Assembly: GCF_003096675.1 (NCBI RefSeq)
Contig: NZ_QEKW01000004.1
Span: 362,975 to 426,974, forward strand
Direction: 5' to 3'
DNA from: Actinomycetospora cinnamomea
GTDB lineage: Bacteria; Actinomycetota; Actinomycetes; Mycobacteriales; Pseudonocardiaceae
Length of the DNA: 64,000 bases
The translations under genes and the position numbers were made by a program. Below the pieces are notes generated by a model that was given only the letters and a program-made list of their open reading frames with translations, did not search any database and had not been told where the DNA came from. How positions within the stretch are numbered: position 1 is the stretch's first letter; each line of letters starts with the position of its first letter. Shown here in pieces: positions 38,419 through 46,016 of this stretch.

Positions 38419-38865
38419 TCACGCCCCGAGCGTGCGGCCGGGGCGCACCACCAGGAGGCGGGCGTCGAGCGACCCCGCGCCCGGACCCGCCCAGAGCAGG
38501 ACGAGCATGATCACCAGCAGGGTGGGTGCGAGGCCCAGGTGGATCGGCCCGCCGACCGCCACCCCGGCCGTGGCGATCGCCCCGACCATGTTCCCGGCCA
38601 GCGCGAGGGCCGCGAGGCGGGTGCCGAGGCCGAGGACGAGGAGCACGCCCCCGACGAGCTCCACGAGGCCGACCAGCAGCACGAGCGCCGAGGAGCCCGG
38701 CAGGCCGAAGCTCTCGAAGAGCGCCGTGTAGCCCGCCCGGTCGGTGAACTTGCCGATCGAGGTGAGGACGAAGGCGAGGCCCGCGACGATCCGCAGGGCG
38801 GCGACGACGTACCGGGCCCGGCCCTCGGCCCGTTCGCGGACGAGCTCCGCGCGCCAGGACTCCAC
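38419..38865 (-). CDS. DoxX family membrane protein
   Basis: About 148 residues, starting at GTG 38865 (GGAGG six bases before; the adjacent GTG 38868 is too close). Four TM helices are visible: VVAALRIVAGLAFVLTSIGK, SALVLLVGLVELVGGVLLVL, LAALALAGNMVGAIATAGV and LAPTLLVIMLVLLWAGPG. The pattern FVLTSIGKF with a long helix pair is typical DoxX. Such proteins often partner with oxidoreductases in redox stress responses. It is cotranscribed with the FAD oxidoreductase 9 bases downstream. Confidence 0.82.
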   Translation of the reverse strand: MESWRAELVRERAEGRARYVVAALRIVAGLAFVLTSIGKFTDRAGYTALFESFGLPGSSALVLLVGLVELVGGVLLVLGLGTRLAALALAGNMVGAIATAGVAVGGPIHLGLAPTLLVIMLVLLWAGPGAGSLDARLLVVRPGRTLGA

Positions 38866-39143
38866 CACGGACCTCCGGATGCTCGACGGGTGCCGCTCAG
38901 GACGCCACCACCGAGCACCCGGTCGCCAGCACGGGTGGATCACGACGTCGACCCGGTCCGGCGGCGGTGACGGCGTGCGCCCATCCGGGTGCTCCGCGCG
39001 ACGAATGGGTCGCCGTCCGTGATGCGACAGCGACGCGCTCGCGACACGACCACCCGGATGTCGGCGCTGCCTTGACCTGATCTCGTCCGTCTCGCCACGG
39101 TGAGTGTCACCGAGGCGGGCTCGGCGCGGCGCCAGGAGCAGCC
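38866..39143. promoter_or_regulatory. Divergent control region of doxX and the P450 operon with spaced inverted repeat
   Basis: No gene is seen in this gap. GAGCACCCGG (38913-38922) and its exact complement CCGGGTGCTC (38985-38994) are separated by 62 bases, roughly six helical turns, so a looping regulator could use both. CACCCGGAT recurs at about 39051. TTGACC (39072-39077) could be a -35 element for the P450 operon, but no good -10 follows. Confidence 0.35.
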
Positions 39144-39293
39144 ATGACACGGACGGGACCGGACGTCCAGCCGGACGACGGTCGCTCGGTGCCGCCCCGC
39201 TCGCTCGCGCTCGGCGCCGTCCGGGGCCTGGTGCCGGCGTTGGTTCACCGGAGCGCCCCCCACCACCGGAACGCCCGGGAGGACGTCCCATGA
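39144..39293 (+). CDS. Putative 49-residue coupled ORF before the P450
   Basis: ATG 39144 has a good CCAGGAG ribosome site with normal spacing. The frame runs 49 codons and ends in a TGA that overlaps the P450 ATG (ATGA). The sequence begins MTRTGPDVQPDDGRSVPPRS and is Pro/Arg-rich with no TM or known domain. The overlap suggests translational coupling, so it may be a leader peptide that sets P450 expression rather than a functional protein. Unrecognised; it could be a chance ORF in high-GC sequence. Confidence 0.45.
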   Translation: MTRTGPDVQPDDGRSVPPRSLALGAVRGLVPALVHRSAPHHRNAREDVP

Positions 39294-42200
39294 CCGCCGC
39301 GATCGAGATCGACGCCGTCCCCGGCCCGCGCGGCCTGCCCTACCTCGGGAACCTGCTGGACATCGACCGCGACAGTCCGATCGAGGGTTTCGTGCGTCTG
39401 GCGCGGGAGTACGGGCCGGTCTACCGGCTCGCCACACCGGCCGGGACGCGGCTCATGGTCTCCGGGCCCGACCTCGTGGACGAGATCTGCGACGACGAGC
39501 ACTACGACAAGAAGATCGCCGCCGGGCTGAAGACCATCCAGAAGAGCGTGGCCGGCCACGGCTTGTTCTCCTCGGACACCGAGGACCCGCTGTGGCACCG
39601 CGCGCACCACATCCTCATGCCCGCGTTCGCGGCGCAGGCGATGCACGGCTACCTGCCGCGCATGCTCGACATCGCGGGCCAGCTCTGCGACCGGTGGTCA
39701 CGGCTGAACCCCGACGAGGACGTCGACGTGGCGAAGGACATGACCTCGCTGACCTTCGACACGATCGCGCTGTGCGGGTTCGACTACCGCTTCAACTCGT
39801 TCTACCGCGACACCCCGCACCCGTTCGTCGCGGCCATGGTCCGGTCGCTTCTCGCCGCCCAGGCCCGGGCCCGACGCCTGCCGATCCAGAACCGGCTGCA
39901 CCGGCGGGCGGAGCGGCAGGCCGACGAGGACCAGGCACTGATGCGCGACGTCGTGCAGAAGCTCATCGACGAGCGACGGGCGTCCGGGGAGATCGAGCGC
40001 GGGGACCTGCTCGGGCTCATGCTCACCGGCGTCGACCGGCAGTCGGGAGAAGGTCTGCCCGACGACAACATCATCGCCCAGTGCCTGACCTTCCTCATCG
40101 CGGGCCACGAGACGACCAGCGGCCTGCTGACGTTCGCGCTCTACTTCCTCGTCAAGCACCCCGAGTACGGGGCACGGGCCCGAGCGGAGGTCGACGAGGT
40201 GCTCGGCGACGACGCCTGGCCCTCCCACGAGCAGCTGCACCGCCTGACCTACGTCCGGCAGGTGCTCGAGGAGACCCTGCGCCTGTGGCCGACGGCCCCG
40301 CTGTTCACCCGGGCCCCGTTCGCCGACACGGTGCTCGGTGGGCGGTACGCGATCCCTGCGGGCACGCCCCTGACCGTGCTCATCCCGATGCTGCACCGCT
40401 CGGTCGCGGTGTGGGGACCTGACGCCGAGGAGTTCGACCCCGACCACGTCGCCGCCGAGCGCCTCGCCGCACTGCCGCCGAACGCCTACAAGCCGTTCGG
40501 CACCGGCCAGCGGGCGTGTATCGGGCGCCAGTTCGCCCTGCAGGAGGCCATCCTGGTGCTGGGCATGCTCCTGCAGCGCTTCGAGTTCGTCGACCACCTC
40601 GACTACGAGCTGAAGGTCCGCACCACGCTGACCGTGAAGCCGGACGGCTTCCGGCTGCGCGTCCTGCCCCGCCCGGGGCGATCTCTGCCGGGCAGCGGTG
40701 CGCCACCGTCGGCGACGATCCGAGCCCCGCAGGTGGACGAGCGCGCGGCGCGGCCGGCCACGGCGCCGGTGCCCGTCGAGGCCCGTCACGACACCCCGCT
40801 GGCAGTGCTGTTCGGCTCGAACCTCGGCACGGCGGAGGGCCTCGCGACCCGTCTCGCCGCCGAGGGCACCGAGCGGGGCTACGCGGTGACGCTCGGACCC
40901 CTCGACGACCACGTGGGCCGCCTGCCCACGGCGGGCGCGGCTGTGGTGGTGAGCTCGTCGTACAACGGCACGCCGCCGGACAACGCGGCCGTCTTCTGCC
41001 GCTGGCTCCAGGACCCGGCGACACCCGCGGACGTGGGCCGGGGACTCGCCTACACGGTCTTCGGGTGCGGGGACACGGCCTGGTCGGCCACCTACCAGAA
41101 GGTGCCGACGCTCCTCGACACCGAGCTCGCGGCCCATGGGGCCCACCGGGTGCACCCCCGCGGGGAGGGCGACGCGGAGGCGGACTTCGACGAGCAGTAC
41201 CGCGCGTGGCACGAGTCGCTGTGGACCGACCTGGCGACCGCCCTCGACCTGCCGGCGACCGCCGCGACCCCGGCGACCTCCGGGCCCCGGCTGTCGATCA
41301 CCGTGACCAACCGGCAGCAGGCCAACCCGGTGGTGACCTCCTACGACGCCCGGGCGGCGACGGTCCTGGACAACCGCGAGCTCGTGGTCGACACCGGCGC
41401 CGACGGCCGGTCGGTGCGACACCTCGAGATCGCCCTACCGGCCGGGACGACGTACCGGGCCGGCGACCACCTCGGGGTGCTCCCCCGCAACACCACCGAC
41501 CAGATCTGGCGCGTCATGGCCCGCTTCGGGCTGGACGCCGGGCAGTACCTCACGATCAGCCCGCGCAGCGGGACCCACACGCACCTGCCGATCGACGAGC
41601 CGACACCCCTGCTCGGCGTGCTCGGCGCGTGCGTGGAGCTCCAGGATCCGGCCGGACGCGACGACATCGAGACCCTCGCCGCGTACACCGACGATCCCGA
41701 ACAGCGCCGCGCCCTCCTCGCGCTCGCGGGCGACGACGACGAGTCCCGCGCGCGCTACCGTCGCGAGATCGGCGAGGCCAACCGGTCGGTGCTCGACCTG
41801 CTCGAGGAGTACCCGGCCTGCGAAATCCCCTTCGAGGTCTTCGTCGACCTGTTGCCCCCGCTGCGGCCGCGGTACTACTCGATCTCCTCGTCCCCGTTGG
41901 TCGACCCGCAGGTCGCCGCGGTGACCGCCGGGGTCCTTCGGGCGCCGGCGCGCCGCGGCACCGGCACGTTCGCCGGCGTCTGCTCGGGGTATCTCGCCCG
42001 CGTGCCGGAGAAGGGGACGGTGTTCGCGTTCGTCCGGTCGCCCTCGATCCCCTTCCACCCTCCGGAGAACCCGCACACCCCGATGATCATGATCGGGGCG
42101 GGGACCGGGATCGCGCCGTTCCGGGGCTTCCTGCAGGAGCGCGACGCGCTCCGCGCCCAGGGGGTGCCGATCGGGCCGTCGCTGCTCTTCTTCGGGTGCC

Positions 42201-42535
42201 GCGGGGCGGTCGACGACCTGTACCACGCCGAGCTCGACGAGTACGAGAAGCAGGGGGTCGTGCGCGTGCGCTCCGTGCACTCGCGCGACCCGGTGGACGG
42301 GCGCCGCTACGTCCAGCACGAGATGCGCGTCCGGGGCGACGAGGTGTGGGAGCTGCTCGAGCAGGACGCGTCGGTGTTCGTGTGCGGCAACGCGACCACC
42401 ATGGCGCCCGCGGTCCGCGAGGCCCTGGTCGAGATCCACCGCGATCGCGCGGGCGGATCGGGCCAGGACGCCGCCGACTGGCTGGCCGGCATGCGCCGCG
42501 AGGGGCGCTTCGTCGAGGACATCTGGGGCGGGTGA
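39290..42535 (+). CDS. Self-sufficient cytochrome P450-reductase fusion (CYP102/BM3 type)
   Basis: The 1081-residue protein starts at ATG 39290. P450 domain (1-460): oxygen-binding helix AGHETTS, ExxR in EETLR, and the haem loop FGTGQRACIG with Cys410 (Cys400 in BM3). After a linker, the FMN flavodoxin domain begins LAVLFGSNLGTAEGLA (about 505). An FAD/NADPH ferredoxin-reductase domain follows, with RYYSISSSP, GAGTGIAPFRGF and a C-terminal DIWG. Electrons pass from NADPH via FAD and FMN to haem within one chain. CYP102 enzymes hydroxylate fatty acids near the methyl end, so that is the likeliest activity. An unusual neighbour is the coupled small ORF. Confidence 0.95.
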   Translation: MTAAIEIDAVPGPRGLPYLGNLLDIDRDSPIEGFVRLAREYGPVYRLATPAGTRLMVSGPDLVDEICDDEHYDKKIAAGLKTIQKSVAGHGLFSSDTEDPLWHRAHHILMPAFAAQAMHGYLPRMLDIAGQLCDRWSRLNPDEDVDVAKDMTSLTFDTIALCGFDYRFNSFYRDTPHPFVAAMVRSLLAAQARARRLPIQNRLHRRAERQADEDQALMRDVVQKLIDERRASGEIERGDLLGLMLTGVDRQSGEGLPDDNIIAQCLTFLIAGHETTSGLLTFALYFLVKHPEYGARARAEVDEVLGDDAWPSHEQLHRLTYVRQVLEETLRLWPTAPLFTRAPFADTVLGGRYAIPAGTPLTVLIPMLHRSVAVWGPDAEEFDPDHVAAERLAALPPNAYKPFGTGQRACIGRQFALQEAILVLGMLLQRFEFVDHLDYELKVRTTLTVKPDGFRLRVLPRPGRSLPGSGAPPSATIRAPQVDERAARPATAPVPVEARHDTPLAVLFGSNLGTAEGLATRLAAEGTERGYAVTLGPLDDHVGRLPTAGAAVVVSSSYNGTPPDNAAVFCRWLQDPATPADVGRGLAYTVFGCGDTAWSATYQKVPTLLDTELAAHGAHRVHPRGEGDAEADFDEQYRAWHESLWTDLATALDLPATAATPATSGPRLSITVTNRQQANPVVTSYDARAATVLDNRELVVDTGADGRSVRHLEIALPAGTTYRAGDHLGVLPRNTTDQIWRVMARFGLDAGQYLTISPRSGTHTHLPIDEPTPLLGVLGACVELQDPAGRDDIETLAAYTDDPEQRRALLALAGDDDESRARYRREIGEANRSVLDLLEEYPACEIPFEVFVDLLPPLRPRYYSISSSPLVDPQVAAVTAGVLRAPARRGTGTFAGVCSGYLARVPEKGTVFAFVRSPSIPFHPPENPHTPMIMIGAGTGIAPFRGFLQERDALRAQGVPIGPSLLFFGCRGAVDDLYHAELDEYEKQGVVRVRSVHSRDPVDGRRYVQHEMRVRGDEVWELLEQDASVFVCGNATTMAPAVREALVEIHRDRAGGSGQDAADWLAGMRREGRFVEDIWGG

Positions 42536-42603
42536 GCACCGCGGGCCGGGGACCCGTGACGGACGTGGACCGCCCGGCCGGCCCATGCTGGCACCGCGTT
42601 CCG

Positions 42604-43794
42604 TCAGGGGAGCGCCCCGGCCGTGCCGACGAGGCGGCGGGCGGCGAGCCGGTCGAACCCGGGCAGGCGCAGGGCCCGCAGCGCGAGGCGGCGGGCCAGC
42701 AGGCGGGTCCGGGTCGGCGGCAGGAACCAGTCGGCGCTGCGCCGCCCCGCCTCCTGGCACGCGGTCGTGACCGGGCGCATGCGGTGCTCGTAGCGGCGCA
42801 ACGCCTCCTCGACGTCGCCGGACCCCGCGAGCGCGGGCGCGAGCTCGCCCGCCAGCACGTGGGCACCCGCGACGGCGAGCGACGCGCCCTGGCCGGCGAG
42901 CAGCGAGACCGCCCCCGCGGCGTCTCCGAGCAGCGTGACCCGGCCCCGGCTCCAGCGCGGCAGCTCGACCTGCGCGACGACGTCGTAGTACAGGTCGGCG
43001 CCGTCCGGGCAGTGGGCGAGCGCGTCGGGCACCACCCAGCCCAGGTCGCGGTGCACGGCCCGCACCGTGCCGGCCGCATCGTCGGGCAGGGTGAGCGGGT
43101 CGTCCCGTGGGGCCGGGTGGAACACCGCGGCGGCCACCTCGTCACCGGCGAGCCCGTAGAGACCCGCGCCGTGCCCGACCGTGTCGGTCATGACGAACCG
43201 GTCACCCAGGCGGGCGCGCAGCGCGGCGTCGCGGAACGTCCAGGCGGCCGTGTGCAGCCCGAGCGGGCGCAGGAACGTCTGCTCGGGGCCGTGGACCGCG
43301 GCCCGGACCGCGGAGTGCACGCCGTCGGCTCCCACCACGGCGAGGGCGTCGAGCCGGGTCCCGTCCGCCGACGCCACGGTGACGCCGTCGCCGCGCGGCA
43401 CCACCTCCGTGACCGTCACCCCGAAGCGCAGGTCGACAAGAGGGCCGAGGTCGTGACGCAGCACCCGTTCGAGATCGCCCCGCAGCAGGCTCAGCAGGCG
43501 GCCCCCGACGGCGCGGGTCGCGGCCGCGTAGTCGATCTCCGCCGTGGGGTGGCCGCGGCGGTCGACGTAGGTCACGGCGGTCACGGAGTACGCGACCTGC
43601 GCGAGCAGGGGGAGCAGGCCGGTCTCCTCGGCGGCCAGTTGCCCCGGGCCGAAGAAGTCCATCATGTAGCCGGCGCTCCGCGGCCCGCTCGCCCGCTCGA
43701 GCACCTTGACGGGGATGCCCGCGCGGCCGAGCTCCCGCGCGAGCGCCAGGCCCGCGATCCCCGCTCCGCACACCACCACCGCCACGGCCCGCAT
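42604..43794 (-). CDS. FAD-dependent monooxygenase (PHBH fold, TetX-like)
   Basis: The 396-residue product starts at ATG 43794. VVVCGAGIAGLALARELGRA is the Rossmann GxGxxG with ERASGPR following. DALAVVGADGVHSAVR is the DG motif, and RVTLLGDAAGAVSLLAGQGA is the GD motif for FAD. These define class A flavoprotein hydroxylases that act on phenols, polyketides or antibiotics such as tetracycline and rifampicin. The C-terminal helix is Arg/Leu-rich. It is divergent from the methyltransferase gene with a 94-base shared promoter region, pointing to joint regulation. Confidence 0.87.
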   Translation of the reverse strand: MRAVAVVVCGAGIAGLALARELGRAGIPVKVLERASGPRSAGYMMDFFGPGQLAAEETGLLPLLAQVAYSVTAVTYVDRRGHPTAEIDYAAATRAVGGRLLSLLRGDLERVLRHDLGPLVDLRFGVTVTEVVPRGDGVTVASADGTRLDALAVVGADGVHSAVRAAVHGPEQTFLRPLGLHTAAWTFRDAALRARLGDRFVMTDTVGHGAGLYGLAGDEVAAAVFHPAPRDDPLTLPDDAAGTVRAVHRDLGWVVPDALAHCPDGADLYYDVVAQVELPRWSRGRVTLLGDAAGAVSLLAGQGASLAVAGAHVLAGELAPALAGSGDVEEALRRYEHRMRPVTTACQEAGRRSADWFLPPTRTRLLARRLALRALRLPGFDRLAARRLVGTAGALP

Positions 43795-43888
43795 CCTCGG
43801 CCGTCCGCCCGGGGCCGTCGAGGCGCGGGCACGCGGCCGACAGCCGGACGACAGCCGGTCGGCAGGGCCCCCGAGCACCGTTCCCGCC

Positions 43889-45025
43889 ATGACGACCACC
43901 GAGACCCGCCCCGACACCACCGTCCCCACCGAGACCGACGACGAGCGCACCACGGCGTGCGTCGAGAAGGTCTTCGGGTGGATCCTCGGCGCGGAGAACA
44001 TCACCGCCCTCTACCTGGGTGACCGCCTGGGCTGGTACCGCAGTCTGGCCGCCGACGGGCCGGCCACGGCGCCGGAGCTGGCCGCCCGCACCGGCACCGC
44101 CGCGCGGTACGCCCGCGAGTGGCTCGAGCAGCAGGCGGTCTGCGGCCTGCTCACCGTCGACGATCCCGGCGCGGAGCCCGACGCCCGCCGCTTCACGCTG
44201 CCCGCCGCGCACGTGCCCGTGCTGGCGGACCCCGACAGCGAGGTCAACCTGGCGGCGATGCCGCGCCTCCTCACCGCGACCCAGCGTCACATCGACGACC
44301 TCCTCGAGGCCTACCGCACCGGTGGCGGCGTGAGCTGGGAACAGCTGGGCACCGACGCGCGGGAGGGCCAGGGCGACCAGAACCGCGGCCTGCTGCGCAA
44401 GGCCCTGACCCGCGACTACCTGCCACTGCTGCCCGACGTGGACCGGGCGCTGCGCGCGGGCGGGCGGGTGGCCGACGTCGGCTGCGGCGTGGGCTGGTCG
44501 ACGGTCGGGATCGCCGGCGGCTACCCCACCGCGCGCGTGGACGCCTTCGACGTCGACGAGGCCTCGATCGACGCCGTCCGCGCCAACGCCCGCGCTTACG
44601 GCGTCGCCGACCGCGTCGCCGCCCACCACGCCGACATGGCCACCGCGATCGACCGGGGGATCGCCGACGAGGGCGGCTACGACCTCGTCTGCGCCTTCGA
44701 GTGCGTCCACGACATGCCCGACCCGGTCGGGGTGCTCGGCGCGATGCGCCGCGCGGTCGCCGAGGACGGCACCGTGCTGATCATGGACGAGAAGGTCGCG
44801 GACACCTTCGCACCGAACGGCGACGAGGCCGAGCAGCTCTTCTACGGGTTCTCCCTGCTGTGCTGCCTGCCCGACGGCCTCTCCACACCGGGCTCGGTCG
44901 GCACCGGCACCGTGATGCGGCGCAGCACGCTCGAGGAGTACGCCCGCGCCGCCGGCTTCGCCGCGGTGGAGGTGCTCGACGAGCTCGACAACGACATGTT
45001 CCGGTTCTACCGCCTGCGCCCCTAG
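43889..45025 (+). CDS. SAM-dependent methyltransferase (Rv2258c-like)
   Basis: The 378-residue protein starts at ATG 43889. An N-terminal winged-helix dimerisation domain (LYLGDRLGWYRSLA, AARTGTAARYAREWLEQQ) precedes a class I Rossmann domain. The SAM motif I is VADVGCGVGWSTVGIA near residue 195, followed by DAFDVDEASID. The plan matches methyltransferases such as mycobacterial Rv2258c. Substrate unknown; a link with the divergent flavin monooxygenase is plausible. PhzF lies 37 bases downstream. Confidence 0.85.
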   Translation: MTTTETRPDTTVPTETDDERTTACVEKVFGWILGAENITALYLGDRLGWYRSLAADGPATAPELAARTGTAARYAREWLEQQAVCGLLTVDDPGAEPDARRFTLPAAHVPVLADPDSEVNLAAMPRLLTATQRHIDDLLEAYRTGGGVSWEQLGTDAREGQGDQNRGLLRKALTRDYLPLLPDVDRALRAGGRVADVGCGVGWSTVGIAGGYPTARVDAFDVDEASIDAVRANARAYGVADRVAAHHADMATAIDRGIADEGGYDLVCAFECVHDMPDPVGVLGAMRRAVAEDGTVLIMDEKVADTFAPNGDEAEQLFYGFSLLCCLPDGLSTPGSVGTGTVMRRSTLEEYARAAGFAAVEVLDELDNDMFRFYRLRP

Positions 45026-45062
45026 GCTCCGGGTCCCTGCCGGCCGGCGGAGGGAGCACGGC

Positions 45063-45941
45063 ATGACCGGCCCGGACGAGCCCGAGATCCTGCGCTACGC
45101 GGCGTTCACGACGACCCCGGCCGGAGGCAACCCGGCCGGGGTCGTGCTGTGCGCGGAAGGGCTCGACGAGGAGACGATGCTCGAGATCGCCGCGGACGTC
45201 GGCTTCTCCGAGACCGCGTTCCTGTTCGCGCCCCCGCCCGAGGCGGCGAGCGACGACGGGGCGCACCACCACACCGTGCGGTACTTCAGCCCGCGCGCCG
45301 AGGTGCCCTTCTGCGGGCACGCCACCATCGCCACGGGGATCGCCCTGGCGCACCGCGAGGGTCCGGGCACCCAGGTGCTGCACACGCGGTCCGGCCCGGT
45401 GACGGTGCGCACCGGCTGGCAGGACGGGGTCCTGCTCGCGACGCTCACGAGCGTCCCGCCGTCGGTCTCGCCGGTCGACGAGGCCGAGGTCGACACCGCC
45501 CTGGCCGCGCTGGGGTGGCGGCGCGACGAGCTCGACCCCGCGCTGCCGCCGCGCGTGGCCTACGCCGGCGCGCACCATCTCGTGCTCGCGGCCGCCACGC
45601 GCGAGCGTCTGGCCGCCCTCGACTACGACATGGACGCCCTCGGCGCGCTCATGGCCGACCGCGACTGGACGACGGTGCAGCTCGTGCACCGCCTCGGCGC
45701 GGTCGAGTTCGCGGTGCGGGACCCGTTCCCGCCCGGCGGTGTCTACGAGGACCCCGCGACGGGGGCGGCGGCCGCCGCGCTCGGCGGCTACCTCGCCGAG
45801 GAGGGCGCGATCGTCGCCCCGGTGCGCCTGACGCTGCACCAGGGCGAGGAGATGGGCCGGCCGAGCACGCTGCTCGTCGACGTCCCGACCGATCTGCGCC
45901 AGGGTGTCGACGTCAGCGGCCCGGCCGTCCCGATGGACTGA
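45063..45941 (+). CDS. PhzF family isomerase
   Basis: The 292-residue product starts at ATG 45063 behind GGAGGGAG. It has the duplicated PhzF/DapF-like barrel. GGNPAGVVLC and FSETAFLF (Glu in place of the catalytic Glu45 of PhzF) are visible in the first half. PFCGHATIATG contains the family's CGHAT motif. EDPATGAAAAALGGYL is the second-half signature. PhzF isomerises a dihydroanthranilate in phenazine synthesis, but no other phz genes are present, so it probably has another small-molecule role. It sits between the methyltransferase and the third large regulator. Confidence 0.88.
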   Translation: MTGPDEPEILRYAAFTTTPAGGNPAGVVLCAEGLDEETMLEIAADVGFSETAFLFAPPPEAASDDGAHHHTVRYFSPRAEVPFCGHATIATGIALAHREGPGTQVLHTRSGPVTVRTGWQDGVLLATLTSVPPSVSPVDEAEVDTALAALGWRRDELDPALPPRVAYAGAHHLVLAAATRERLAALDYDMDALGALMADRDWTTVQLVHRLGAVEFAVRDPFPPGGVYEDPATGAAAAALGGYLAEEGAIVAPVRLTLHQGEEMGRPSTLLVDVPTDLRQGVDVSGPAVPMD

Positions 45942-46016
45942 GCCGGGCACGGCCCTGCCCCGCGGGCCCTCCGCCGCCCTACGCTCGCCGGAGGTCGGAG
46001 GGCGGCGAGGACCGGG

